Shown here: in pieces, positions 42,431 through 51,564 of the stretch
Layout: the number at the start of each line of letters is the position of its first letter
How positions within the stretch are numbered: the first letter of the stretch is position 1
Origin: Rothia nasimurium
GTDB lineage: Bacteria > Actinomycetota > Actinomycetes > Actinomycetales > Micrococcaceae
Assembly (NCBI RefSeq): GCF_928392795.1
Contig: NZ_CAKMTJ010000005.1
Coordinates: 124,001 to 188,000 of the forward strand
Direction: 5' to 3'
DNA length: 64,000 bases
Notes under the pieces: generated by a model
Told to the model about the DNA's origin: nothing
What the model saw: only the letters and a program-made list of their open reading frames with translations
Databases searched by the model: none
Translations under genes and position numbers: made by a program

Positions 42431-43399
42431 CTAGTCGTTCTTGATCTGGGGCAGCATACCTGTGTTGGTATCGGGGGAGGGGACCTCGGCGGACGGCTGC
42501 TGGGCACGTGCCCTGCGCTGGGTGAGCAGGGAGTCGGTGATGAAGAAGGCCGCAGCTACCCACACCAGCATAAAACCTGCCCAGCGGCCCGCTGAGAGGT
42601 GTTCCTGGGTTACGAACAGGGCAACGAGGAACTGCAAGGTAGGGCCAACGTACTGCACCATTCCCAGCACAGAGAGCGGGACGCGGGCAGCGGCTCCCGC
42701 AAAGAGAAGCAGGGGCACCGCCGTGAGCACGCCGCTGGCTACCAGAATCCAGAAATGGGCTGGGCCTTCTGTCAGCAGGGTAAGCTGACCGCTGTGCGCA
42801 AAGTACCACATCAGTACAGCTGCCAGAGGGGTCAGGAGCAGGGTCTCCATGGTCAGAGATACCAGGGCCGGCACCGCCCCAATCCGTTTCTTGACCAGCC
42901 CGTAGAAGCCGAAAGTGAAAGCCAACCCCAGGCCCAGCCAAGGGATTGAGCCGTAAAAGACCACCATCACCAGCACCGCGAGCGCAGCAACACCGATACC
43001 GGCCCACTGGAGGGGGCGCAGGCGCTCACCCAGGAAGACGACGCCTAGGGCGACCGAGACAATGGGGTTGATGTAGTAGCCCAGGGAGGCTTCCATGACG
43101 TTGTTACTGGTGGTGGCAATGACGTAGAGCAGCCAGTTGCCGAAAATGAGTAGGCTAGCAACTAGCAGAAGGCCTACCTGGCGCAGATTGCCCAGCACCG
43201 TCAGCAGATTTTTGACCTGCCGGGTGAGCGGGAGCAGGGCTAAACAGAAGACCAGCGAAAACAGCACGCGGCCCGCCACGATCTCTAGGGGAGTGGCTGG
43301 GGCTGTCAGCATGAAGTAGAGGGGGAAGAGCCCCCAGATCAGGTAGCAGAAAAAGGCGTAGAGACCGCCCACTACCTGCTCATTTTTGGCTGTGCTCAC
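42431..43399 (-). CDS. rarD: EamA family transporter RarD
   Basis: Ten-helix drug/metabolite transporter, about 322 aa. The opening GGLYAFFCYLIWGLFPLYFM and SLGYYINPIVSVALGVVFLGERL are RarD family hallmarks. The GTG at 43399 (VSTAKNEQ) has a GAGGA site 8 nt away; the longer frame to 43468 does not. RarD proteins were named for chloramphenicol sensitivity, but the physiological substrate is unknown. Confidence 0.9.
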   Translation of the reverse strand: MSTAKNEQVVGGLYAFFCYLIWGLFPLYFMLTAPATPLEIVAGRVLFSLVFCLALLPLTRQVKNLLTVLGNLRQVGLLLVASLLIFGNWLLYVIATTSNNVMEASLGYYINPIVSVALGVVFLGERLRPLQWAGIGVAALAVLVMVVFYGSIPWLGLGLAFTFGFYGLVKKRIGAVPALVSLTMETLLLTPLAAVLMWYFAHSGQLTLLTEGPAHFWILVASGVLTAVPLLLFAGAAARVPLSVLGMVQYVGPTLQFLVALFVTQEHLSAGRWAGFMLVWVAAAFFITDSLLTQRRARAQQPSAEVPSPDTNTGMLPQIKND

Positions 43400-43498
43400 C
43401 GTTGTGTTCCTCGTGCTTCTCTCGGTGGTGTGTGGGTTCTGCGTTAGGTAGGGACTTCTATCGCTCACGGGGAATGTGAGTCAGCGGCGCTACGAGAA

Positions 43499-43530
43499 AG
43501 TGGCTACCCGGTGCATACCGGGTAGCCACT
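43499..43530 (-). terminator. Hairpin downstream of the DUF6882-like gene
   Basis: AGTGGCTACCCGGT and ACCGGGTAGCCACT form a perfect 14-bp stem around GCAT; on the minus strand it is followed by TTCTCG. It lies about 20 nt beyond the stop of the 43552-45018 gene. Confidence 0.7.
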
Positions 43531-43551
43531 GACAGGTGCTCGGGATGAAGC

Positions 43552-45018
43552 CTAGAGGCCGAAGAAGCGGCTGAAGAAGCCCTTCTTTTCTTCCTTGGGC
43601 TTAGGCTTAGTCGCAGCTTCTGCGCGTTCAGCCTCAAGATCGGGTGCCTGGCCAGCCAGACGGATGTCTGAGGCAGGGCGGGCAGGTTCATCAACCTGCT
43701 CGTAGCCGGCGGGGGCCTGCTCAGTCTGCTCAGCTTCTTCGATAACCTGCTCCGCAGCAACGGAACCGGTCTGGGGCTCCTCTACCTGAACAGGCTCATC
43801 GCGCACGATATCTTCATCGGCGATAGCGCTGGTGGTGACACGGCCGGGGCGGGCGTCCTCAGCAGGTTCGCGGTCGTAGGGCTGCTCGGCGTTGGGGTAA
43901 ACCCGGTCGGTGGTGATGGTACCTTCGACCTCTTCCTCACGGGCAGCCTCTTCGGCGCGTTCCTTCTCGAGACGCTCGGCCTCAGCTGCTTCAGCTGCAG
44001 CGCGCTCTTCAGCGGCAGCAATTTCAGCCTCGCGAGCTTCGATGGCGGCCTGTTCAGCGGCCAGAGCTTCAGCCTCGGCTGCGCGAGCGGCTTCGGCGCG
44101 AGCCTCGTCCTCACGGGCAGCTTCTTCAGCCGCCAGGCGGTTAGCCTCTTCGCGGGCTGCGACCTGGGCAGCGGCCTCCTGGGCTGCTACTGCTTCGATG
44201 CCCTGACGCTCAGCAGCAAGCTGTTCGCGCAGGTCGCGGGCGCTCTGAGCCAGGCGAGCCAGCTCGTCGGCCCCAGCCTGGGGCTCAGCAGCCTCGATAC
44301 CCGAAATCTTGCCGTTATCGAACCAGAGGCGCAGGGCGCCGTCCGAAGCGGTGATGACGGCGGTTGCCTCGGTGTCCCAGGCAATGTGGGCACCGCGCAG
44401 CTTGGCGTAGGAATCTACGGCGCGCAGGTGGTTCACGGCGGTGCCGGTCTGCAGGGCCTGCGCCATCACCTGGCCCATACGGTTGACGGTGGGAGCCTCA
44501 AGTTCAAGCTGGCTGCCATCGAGCAGAATCCAGGCACGGACGCCTGCCCCGGCAGTCACGGGGTAGTGGGCGTAGACGCCGGTCAGCGCCTTGGAGGCCA
44601 GGGTCAGTTTGCGGGCCAGACCCGAGTCGAGGGGGAGCTCATCGGTGGTGAGCTCAGAGATGCTGTGCTTCGCTCCGCCTTCACGCGCCTGGATTGCTGC
44701 CGAAACGACGCGGTCGGGGAAGTGACCGAGCTCCTGCCACGACCAAATCCAGGAACCGCGGTTCTCGGATTCAGTACCCAGCAGGTAGGGGGTGAGGCTT
44801 ACGGAAGCATCAGACTGGAGGGTGAATGACGGTGCAGAGAAATCCACCGTCCATTCTGCGCCGCCGCTGATTTCAGCAAGACGGGCCTGGTACTCGGTGG
44901 AGATAAAGATTGAATCGTCAATCAGATCCTGCAGTGTAGTAGTCATACGGTCAAGGCTAGCAACTCTTATGGGGCTCCCGCACCTTTTTGCCGCGGTAAG
45001 AGCTTGAATTTCTGACAT
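43552..45018 (-). CDS. DUF6882-like protein with long charged helix and amphipathic C-terminus
   Basis: The first ~250 residues are a globular domain (LQDLIDDSIFISTEYQARLAEIS, RGSWIWSWQELGHFPD, GVYAHYPVTAGAGVRAWILL) that I associate with the DUF6882 family of unknown function. Residues about 270-370 are an Ala/Glu/Arg-rich continuous helix or coiled coil. An acidic linker follows and then the C-terminus GFFSRFFGL, which could be an amphipathic membrane anchor. A strong AAGGAGG site points to the ATG at 45018; the ATG at 44946 (MTTTLQDL) is where the conserved domain begins. Divergent to the SseB-like gene with a shared ~170-bp upstream region. Confidence 0.6.
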   Translation of the reverse strand: MSEIQALTAAKRCGSPIRVASLDRMTTTLQDLIDDSIFISTEYQARLAEISGGAEWTVDFSAPSFTLQSDASVSLTPYLLGTESENRGSWIWSWQELGHFPDRVVSAAIQAREGGAKHSISELTTDELPLDSGLARKLTLASKALTGVYAHYPVTAGAGVRAWILLDGSQLELEAPTVNRMGQVMAQALQTGTAVNHLRAVDSYAKLRGAHIAWDTEATAVITASDGALRLWFDNGKISGIEAAEPQAGADELARLAQSARDLREQLAAERQGIEAVAAQEAAAQVAAREEANRLAAEEAAREDEARAEAARAAEAEALAAEQAAIEAREAEIAAAEERAAAEAAEAERLEKERAEEAAREEEVEGTITTDRVYPNAEQPYDREPAEDARPGRVTTSAIADEDIVRDEPVQVEEPQTGSVAAEQVIEEAEQTEQAPAGYEQVDEPARPASDIRLAGQAPDLEAERAEAATKPKPKEEKKGFFSRFFGL

Positions 45019-45188
45019 ATTCAGCACCCTCCTTGAAACTAGGGGAGAATCACTCAGGAAGAAGGCGGGTGTGCTCTGCCCCGAGGCGGGTAGTTTCTTG
45101 GTTTAATGGGGTAGATAACTCGCGCCCCTTGGCTTTACCTCCGGTAGCGCCGATAGGGCTTTGCTTCGCCCAAACCTTCAGGAACAGT

Positions 45189-46496
45189 ATGTCGCCTTCT
45201 TCGCCCCGTTACACCGAGATTGAACGCCCCGCTATGGTGCAAGATGCCTTGAACGCTATTGGTAGCTGGATGCTGGGCACGGTTAAGGTTGAACCCGGCT
45301 GGAATGAGCTGGTACTCGATATCAAGCCCCTATCTGAAACTGTATTTGTGCGCATTACTGAATCACGCGATGAGCAGGACTATGTGGGCACTGTGGGGCC
45401 GGTGAAATCTAACAGCCCGGTGCTTCCCGCTATTGAGCAGCTGCAGCACGCCTCTTTTGTTGAGGGGGAGGGCACCTGGTTCACCGCATCTGTGGTGATT
45501 ACCGCCAGCAACTGGCCTGAGCCCCAGTACCAGATTGGGGCGTCCTACGACCGTGCCCACGAGCCGGTGGACTGGAACGGCGAGGGCCGCCTGAGTGCCC
45601 GCGATATCCGCGCCCACTTTGAACTTTTCCCCCGCGACCCCGAGCACGTGCCTGACTGGGCTGCCGTGCGTCTGGCAGGACGCCGGGGCGCAGGTTTCGC
45701 TGAAACCGGTGGGGAAGGTGCCCTGCCTGTAGGCCCCGTCAACCGCTATCTGACTGAGGCCCTGGCGGGCTTCGCAACCGCCAGGAGCGAGCAGTCCTTA
45801 GCGAACGTCGTCCGTACCGCCCAGGGCGGCAATCTCATCATGGATATCTCCCAGAGCACGGTGACTCCTGAGGGTACCCCTCAGCTCAACTACCAGGTGC
45901 TGCGCCTTGCTAACGGCATGAGGGCACTGACCGCCTACTCAGCAACTGAACCTGCTAAAACCTACTCAGCTCAGGTGCTGAACGCCCCTCACCCCCGCCT
46001 GGTGGTAGAACACGCCATGAAGGTTTTCCTGCAGGTAGCCCACGACGAAACAATAGACGTGCTGGTGCTGGACCCCGGTAGCGAGCACGAGTGCTTTATT
46101 GAAAAAGCCCAGATCCAGTGGGTGATTGGGTCCCCGCATAACATGCCGGCCCAGCGAGCTCTCGTTGAAGAAAATATGCACGACCTGCTGATGGCTCTCA
46201 CAGCCCCTGCATCTGTGCTCCTGCTGGGTGTACGTGCAGATGATCCGGTAGGCCACCCTGTCATGCTTAAGAAAGACGATGACAGCGAAGAAAACGTCGC
46301 CTTAGTCTTTACAACAGCTGCCGAAGTTGCTGCTCTTGACCCGACCCTGGTGGTACGTAGCGCCCCGGCACTCGAGGCCCTCAAACTCTTTGCCGCCGGT
46401 GAAAGTAGCGCTGTACGCATCAATGCCCTGGCACCCCACGCCACTCTCCCCATGGAACAGGTGCGCCAGCTCATTTCAGTAGTAGAATCTCAGTAA
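45189..46496 (+). CDS. SseB-domain-containing protein
   Basis: 435-residue protein. The region at about residues 195-430 resembles the SseB family (NYQVLRLANGMRALTAYSA, FLQVAHDETIDVLVLDPGSEHECFIEK). The N-terminal ~160 residues are a separate alpha/beta domain (GSWMLGTVKVEPGWNELVLDI, GEGTWFTASVVITASNWPEPQYQIGASYD) that I cannot name; it recalls small immunity-type proteins. No signal peptide or membrane span. The ATG at 45189 fits the domain start; the frame is open to 45033. Function unknown. Confidence 0.65.
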   Translation: MSPSSPRYTEIERPAMVQDALNAIGSWMLGTVKVEPGWNELVLDIKPLSETVFVRITESRDEQDYVGTVGPVKSNSPVLPAIEQLQHASFVEGEGTWFTASVVITASNWPEPQYQIGASYDRAHEPVDWNGEGRLSARDIRAHFELFPRDPEHVPDWAAVRLAGRRGAGFAETGGEGALPVGPVNRYLTEALAGFATARSEQSLANVVRTAQGGNLIMDISQSTVTPEGTPQLNYQVLRLANGMRALTAYSATEPAKTYSAQVLNAPHPRLVVEHAMKVFLQVAHDETIDVLVLDPGSEHECFIEKAQIQWVIGSPHNMPAQRALVEENMHDLLMALTAPASVLLLGVRADDPVGHPVMLKKDDDSEENVALVFTTAAEVAALDPTLVVRSAPALEALKLFAAGESSAVRINALAPHATLPMEQVRQLISVVESQ

Positions 46497-46527
46497 ACCC
46501 CCACCCCCTTACTTCAGGAGTTCCCCC

Positions 46528-48984
46528 ATGACAGGCGCCCTGCGCACGCTCGGCCTCACCGCGGCTCGTCATGCCCGAGCCACCATCGTGATATGGCTGG
46601 TACTTCTGATTCTTGCAGCCGTTGGGGCACTGACCCTAGCACGCGGTGCAACGGCTAACTACACCATGCCGGGGGCTTCTTTTGAAGCTGTGCGGGAAGA
46701 CCTTCAAGCCAAGATTCCCGACAACGGTATCTCTAGCGGCTACGTGGTTCTTGAAGCCGACAACGGTTTCGATGACACCCAGAAGCAGGCAATCGCCCAG
46801 GCTGTTACTACGATCGACCAGCTGCCCGAGGTTGCTGGTTCCCTTGACCCCTTCGTGGCAGCAGATGCGGTGACCCAGGCATCCGTGCAACTTGAGGACG
46901 CTAAAGCCCAGCTAGCCCAAGCCAAGGCGCAAATTGATGAGGGACAGGCCCAGCTAGATGCCGCTAAAGCAGCCCTACCTCAGGGGCTGAGCTCAGAAGA
47001 AATTGCGGCACTAGCCCCCGACCTGGCGGCTCAAGAAACCGCCCTGGCGCAAGCCCGCACCACCCTGCGATCCAACCAGGATAAGGTCGATGCTGCCCAG
47101 CGCGAACTAGATGCGGCGGCCGACGCGAACATGGTGAGCGAAGACGGTACCGCTGCAATCGTCAATATCGCCTTCAACCAGGACACTAACTCCCTGCCCA
47201 CCTCGGTGCGGGAAGAAGTCTTTAGCACCTTTGACACGCTCAAAGACACCGGCCTAACCGTCAACTACAGCTACGAGCTCGACCAGGACGTCAGCGACGT
47301 CTTCGGTATCTCAGAAATTATTGGCCTGGTCGTAGCCTTTATCGTCCTGCTGATTACCCTGGGGGCGGTCGTAGCCGCCGGTCTACCCCTGGTGCTCGCC
47401 CTCATCGGGGCCGGGACCGCCGTTGCCCTGGTGTACACCAGTACTGCCTTCATCGGTATGACCGCCACCGACCCCGTTCTCGCCCTCATGCTGGGTCTTG
47501 GCGTCGGTATCGACTACGCCCTGCTGATTCTCTACCGCTTCCGCGAAGAACTACGCGACGGAGAAGACGTGCTGGACGCAGTAGGCACCGCTAACTCAAC
47601 AGCAGGTCACTCCGTGCTCTTTGCCGGAATGACTAACATCATCGCGCTGTCTGCCCTTTGCCTGACAGGCCTACCCTTCCTCGCCATCATGGGCTTCGCC
47701 GGTGCCTTTGCCGTAGCCCTCGTCGTGGCTTCCTCGCTCACCCTGGTACCGGCCGTCCTGAGCCTGCTGGGCACCCGCGTCCTCACCCGCGCCCAACGGG
47801 AGGAACTGAAGCAGCTCAACCTGGCCCGCACCCAGGAAATCCAGGTACCCCGTAACCGCCGTGAAGCCTTCGCCGAAATCGAAGCCGCCTACAAGGGCTG
47901 GGGAGGCTTCGTGACCCGCCACCCCATTGCTATGACCCTCGTTTCGGTAGCTGTGCTGGTACTGGCGATTATCCCCACCACCTCCCTCCGACTGGGCCTG
48001 CCCGACGGCTCCTACCAGGCCACCGACTCAACCTCCTACCAGGCATACCAGACCATCTCCGAAAAGTTCGGTGAAGGCGTCAACGGGCCTATCATCGCGG
48101 GTGTTACCCTCACCGTCCCCGGTGACGAAGCCCGCCTGCGCGACGTAGCCCTCGACGTGGCAGACCGCCTCAAAAACAATAAAATCGAAAGTGTCGCCAT
48201 CGTCGCTACCAGTGACGACAACGCCACCGCCATTTTGGCCTTCTTCCCCAGTGAAGGGCCCTCGGCAGACAGCACCCTCGCCACCGTTCATTCCATGAAC
48301 GACAAACTGGAGGCCACCGAAAAAGCCACCGCAACCACCATCGGCCTGACCGGCTCCACCGTAGCCAACATCGAGATTTCAGAACGTATCTCAAGTTCTA
48401 TCCCGCTCTACCTCGGGGTCGTGATTGCCCTTTGCCTGGTCCTGATGGCCTTTGTATTCCGCTCCATCATCGTGCCGGTCATGGCCACTATCGGCTTCCT
48501 GCTGTCTACCCTGGCATCGTTCGGAGCCGTCGTCGCTGTTTACCAGTGGGGCTGGCTAGCTGACATCTTCGGTGTTACCCAGCCCGGGCCTATCCTGGCC
48601 TTCCTGCCCATCCTGCTCATCGGCATCCTGTTTGGCCTCTCGGTCGACTACCAAATCTTCATCGTCTCGGGCATGCGCGACGCCCACCGCAAGGGCCACT
48701 CGGCAGGCGATGCTGTTGTACTGGGCTACAAGCAAGGTGGCGCCGTTGTGACCGCCTGCGGCGTCATCATGGTCGCTGTTTTCGCCGGCTTCATCTTCTC
48801 CCACCTCACCGCAGTGCGCCCCATCGGCTTTGCCCTAGCCCTGGGCGTCGCCATGGATGCCTTCCTCATCCGCACCACCTTCATCCCCGCCACCATGTAT
48901 ATGCTGGGTGAAGCTGCCTGGTGGTGGCCCTTCGAGAAGAAGGAACGCGACGAAGAAGACGCCCCCAAACACATTGCCGAATAA
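46528..48984 (+). CDS. MMPL/RND family transporter
   Basis: 818-residue membrane protein with the twelve-helix RND layout: helix 1 at residues 15-36, a large external loop (about 37-245), helices 2-6, then the same arrangement repeated in the second half. The external loop 1 contains a coiled-coil segment (LEDAKAQLAQAKAQIDEGQAQLDAAK). Signatures GVGIDYALLILYRFREEL and FGLSVDYQIFIVSGMRD hold the proton-relay Asp residues. It likely exports lipids or drugs. It starts 31 nt after the SseB-like gene. Confidence 0.92.
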   Translation: MTGALRTLGLTAARHARATIVIWLVLLILAAVGALTLARGATANYTMPGASFEAVREDLQAKIPDNGISSGYVVLEADNGFDDTQKQAIAQAVTTIDQLPEVAGSLDPFVAADAVTQASVQLEDAKAQLAQAKAQIDEGQAQLDAAKAALPQGLSSEEIAALAPDLAAQETALAQARTTLRSNQDKVDAAQRELDAAADANMVSEDGTAAIVNIAFNQDTNSLPTSVREEVFSTFDTLKDTGLTVNYSYELDQDVSDVFGISEIIGLVVAFIVLLITLGAVVAAGLPLVLALIGAGTAVALVYTSTAFIGMTATDPVLALMLGLGVGIDYALLILYRFREELRDGEDVLDAVGTANSTAGHSVLFAGMTNIIALSALCLTGLPFLAIMGFAGAFAVALVVASSLTLVPAVLSLLGTRVLTRAQREELKQLNLARTQEIQVPRNRREAFAEIEAAYKGWGGFVTRHPIAMTLVSVAVLVLAIIPTTSLRLGLPDGSYQATDSTSYQAYQTISEKFGEGVNGPIIAGVTLTVPGDEARLRDVALDVADRLKNNKIESVAIVATSDDNATAILAFFPSEGPSADSTLATVHSMNDKLEATEKATATTIGLTGSTVANIEISERISSSIPLYLGVVIALCLVLMAFVFRSIIVPVMATIGFLLSTLASFGAVVAVYQWGWLADIFGVTQPGPILAFLPILLIGILFGLSVDYQIFIVSGMRDAHRKGHSAGDAVVLGYKQGGAVVTACGVIMVAVFAGFIFSHLTAVRPIGFALALGVAMDAFLIRTTFIPATMYMLGEAAWWWPFEKKERDEEDAPKHIAE

Positions 48985-49028
48985 GGTACAGAGCAAGGCC
49001 TAACCCCGCCAGCTTGCACCAGCACCAC

Positions 49029-49076
49029 AAAGCCGCCCCCGACGTCCTTACCCAAAAGGACGCCGGGGGCGGCTTT
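49029..49076. terminator. Bidirectional terminator between MMPL gene and katA
   Basis: AAAGCCGCCCCCG and CGGGGGCGGCTTT form the base of a long stem that continues through CGTCCTT/AAGGACG, with A/T tails at both ends. Confidence 0.9.
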
Positions 49077-49106
49077 CTTGCGAAAAGCTAGGCTTTACCG
49101 CAGACC

Positions 49107-50609
49107 TTAGGTGGTCTGGGGAGTAGGCTCGTCGTTCTTCTCGTTGTTGTGCTTGTAAGCTTCACGGACGCGGGCGCCCAGCTCTTCGTGGACTGAATCC
49201 CAGTACTTGAAGGCACGCTCACGAATCTCGTCAGAGACAACAGCACCAACGTGACCGGCGATGTTCTCGACCAGGCGAGCCTTAGCGGCATCGTCCATGA
49301 CATCGGCGTAGAGGGTGCGGGCCTGGCCGAAGTCATCGTCTTCAGCGTGCAGGGTGGCAGCAGCGCGAACCAGGGCGCCATCAGCTTCCCAAGAACCCTC
49401 ACCGGCGCGGGCAGCGTCAGCGTGGGGGCCACCGAAGGTGTTGGGGGCATAGACGGGGGTATCGGGGCTGTTGAAGGTGTAGCGCATAGCGCCGTCCTGG
49501 CTGTAGTTGTTCACTTCAGCGTTCTTCGCGTAGTTGACGGGCAGGTCAGCGAAGTTGGTGCCCACACGGTAGCGGTGGGCATCGGGGTAGGAGAAGATAC
49601 GGCCCAGCAGCATCTTGTCGGGGGAGGCTGCGATACCCGGAACGAAGTTGGAGGGTGAGAAGGTAGCCTGCTCAATCTGAGCGAAGAAGTTCTCGGGGTT
49701 CTTGTTCAGGGTCATCTTACCCACCTTGATCAGGGGGTAGTCAGCGTGGGGCCAGACCTTGGTCAGGTCGAAGGGGTTGAAGCGGTAGGTCTTGGCGTCC
49801 TCGTAGGGCATGACCTGAACGTAGAGAGTCCATGAGGGGAACTCGCCACGCTCGATAGCCTCGTAGAGGTCCTGACGGTGGTAGTCAGCGTTTTCGCCAG
49901 CGATACGCTCAGCGTCAGCACCGGTCAGGAAGTCGTTGCCCTGGTCGGTCTTGAAGTGGTACTTGACCCAGAAACGCTCACCTTCGGCGTTGATCCACTG
50001 GTAGGTGTGTGAACCGAAGCCGTCCATGTGGCGCAGGGTAGCGGGGATGCCGCGGTCACCCATGAGCCAGGTTACCTGGTGGGCTGACTCGGTGCGAAGG
50101 CTCCAGAAGTCCCACTGCATGTCGTTGTTGCGCAGGCCGTTGCCGGGTAGACGCTTCTGGGAGTGGATGAAGTCGGGGAACTTGATGGCGTCGCGGATGA
50201 AGAAGATGGGGGTGTTGTTACCGACCAGGTCGTAGTTACCCTCGGTGGTGTAGAACTTGACCGCAAAACCGCGGGGGTCGCGCCAGGTGTCGGGTGAACC
50301 CTGCTCACCGGCAACGGTGGAGAAACGAATCAGCATCTCGGTGGATACACCGGGCTGGAAGAGAGCTGCGCGGGTGTACTTGGAGACATCTTCGGTGGTC
50401 TCAAAGACACCGAAGGCGCCAGTGCCCTTAGCGTGTACGACACGCTCGGGGACGCGCTCGCGGTTGAACTGGGCGAGCTTTTCGACGGTGTAGGCGTCGT
50501 GCAGGACGATGGGGCCGTCGGCACCTACGGTCAGGGAGTCGTTGTCTGAGGCAACGGGGGCACCCTGGGTGGTGGTGGTAAATGAACCGGGCTTAATCGG
50601 GTTGTTCAT
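49107..50609 (-). CDS. katA: Catalase (clade 3, small subunit)
   Basis: Heme catalase of 500 aa that disproportionates hydrogen peroxide. The distal histidine is in [15 protein letters not shown], the distal Asn in [14 protein letters not shown], and the heme-ligand tyrosine in [15 protein letters not shown]. Length places it in the small-subunit group. It starts 86 nt after the fur-type regulator with no terminator between, so it is probably expressed from the promoter of the regulator and derepressed by peroxide or iron/manganese changes. Confidence 0.97.
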   Translation of the reverse strand: MNNPIKPGSFTTTTQGAPVASDNDSLTVGADGPIVLHDAYTVEKLAQFNRERVPERVVHAKGTGAFGVFETTEDVSKYTRAALFQPGVSTEMLIRFSTVAGEQGSPDTWRDPRGFAVKFYTTEGNYDLVGNNTPIFFIRDAIKFPDFIHSQKRLPGNGLRNNDMQWDFWSLRTESAHQVTWLMGDRGIPATLRHMDGFGSHTYQWINAEGERFWVKYHFKTDQGNDFLTGADAERIAGENADYHRQDLYEAIERGEFPSWTLYVQVMPYEDAKTYRFNPFDLTKVWPHADYPLIKVGKMTLNKNPENFFAQIEQATFSPSNFVPGIAASPDKMLLGRIFSYPDAHRYRVGTNFADLPVNYAKNAEVNNYSQDGAMRYTFNSPDTPVYAPNTFGGPHADAARAGEGSWEADGALVRAAATLHAEDDDFGQARTLYADVMDDAAKARLVENIAGHVGAVVSDEIRERAFKYWDSVHEELGARVREAYKHNNEKNDEPTPQTT

Positions 50610-50695
50610 TTTTCCTACTTTCCTGTGTGGGGTTGCTTTCTGCTTGTCTCTAGGGGCGGTTCTAGTAGGCAGGCAGAGGGTGATGACGCTCTGCC

Positions 50696-51247
50696 CTAGC
50701 TGGCCAGTGCCTGGTTGGCAGCTGCCTGCTGGGCGAGGGCCACTTCTTTTTCGTCGGCGTTTTGGCAGTCGGAGCAGATGCCTCGGTAGAGCACATCGGC
50801 GCTGAGAAGTGCCATGCCGTGAAAATCGCTGGGGGTGAGGCAGGGGGCGGCCCCGATGGCGCAGTCCACGTCTTCGACCTTGCCGCAGCGGATGCAGTAG
50901 GCGTGGTGGTGGTTGTCGCCGGTGCGGGTCTCGTAGAGCCCTGCTGACCCCGGTGGTTCGAACTTGCGGAGCATGTTGATGTCGGTGAGGTCGGCAAGGA
51001 CGACGTACACCGACTGTACGGTGATGCCCGGTAGTTCCTGGCGGACGGCGGTAACAACGGCGTCTGCGGTGGAGTGGGGGTTATCGTGCACAGCGGCAAG
51101 CACGGCGAGGCGTTGCTTGGTGACGCGGCGTCCCTTGGCTCGGAGTTGGGCCGACCAGGCTTCTTGGTAAGCACTGGCAGGGGGCTCGGTGCTGCCGGGG
51201 ATGTGGCTGCAGCCGTTGGCTCCGAGGGTGCTCATTGTTGACATCAT
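50696..51247 (-). CDS. Fur/PerR family peroxide-responsive repressor
   Basis: 183-residue Fur-family protein with winged helix ([45 protein letters not shown]) and dimerisation domain. The regulatory metal segment is [17 protein letters not shown] and both structural-zinc pairs CIRC and CSDC are present. Linkage to katA indicates a PerR/FurA role. The ATG at 51247 coincides with the predicted transcription start, so the mRNA is probably leaderless. Confidence 0.92.
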   Translation of the reverse strand: MMSTMSTLGANGCSHIPGSTEPPASAYQEAWSAQLRAKGRRVTKQRLAVLAAVHDNPHSTADAVVTAVRQELPGITVQSVYVVLADLTDINMLRKFEPPGSAGLYETRTGDNHHHAYCIRCGKVEDVDCAIGAAPCLTPSDFHGMALLSADVLYRGICSDCQNADEKEVALAQQAAANQALAS

Positions 51248-51253
51248 GTCACC

Positions 51254-51287
51254 ATAATATCCTTATTTTGAATCTTTCACAATAAGG
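51254..51287 (-). promoter_or_regulatory. Promoter and Fur-type operator of the regulator-katA operon
   Basis: On the minus strand TTGTGA (51282-51277) and TATTAT (51259-51254) are separated by 17 bp. Overlapping them is a perfect 7-bp inverted repeat, CCTTATT at 51261-51267 and AATAAGG at 51281-51287. This AT-rich inverted repeat is what a Fur/PerR-family autoregulator would bind. Confidence 0.75.
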
Positions 51288-51429
51288 TAAGGCTGGGTAG
51301 CCCCTCAAGAATGCCTGGGTTGAACCTTGGGTAAGGTAGTCCAGTAGGAGCACCCAGTTGGCCCTGCGTGGAAAGGAGGGCGGACGTCCGCACCTACCTG
51401 TTGCGAGCGATGCGGCGGCTTTGCCCGGC

Positions 51430-51530
51430 GTAGAGCTTCAAACTTTTAAAAAACTTTGAGAAGCAAAAATGCTTGTCAGATGTGCATTTAAGGGGGTCTG
51501 AAAAAGTTTTTTAAAAAACTTCCCGTTTTC
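51430..51530. other. AT-rich palindromic island
   Basis: A stretch far richer in A and T than its surroundings. It holds the perfect 18-bp palindrome AAGTTTTTTAAAAAACTT at 51504-51521 and a related imperfect hairpin GCTTCAAA/TTTGAGAAGC at 51435-51464. No gene. It could be an upstream promoter element or nucleoid-protein site for the RNA candidate that follows. Confidence 0.4.
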
Positions 51531-51564
51531 GCGTCATGAAACGGGCTCAAACGGCTCTTTATCT

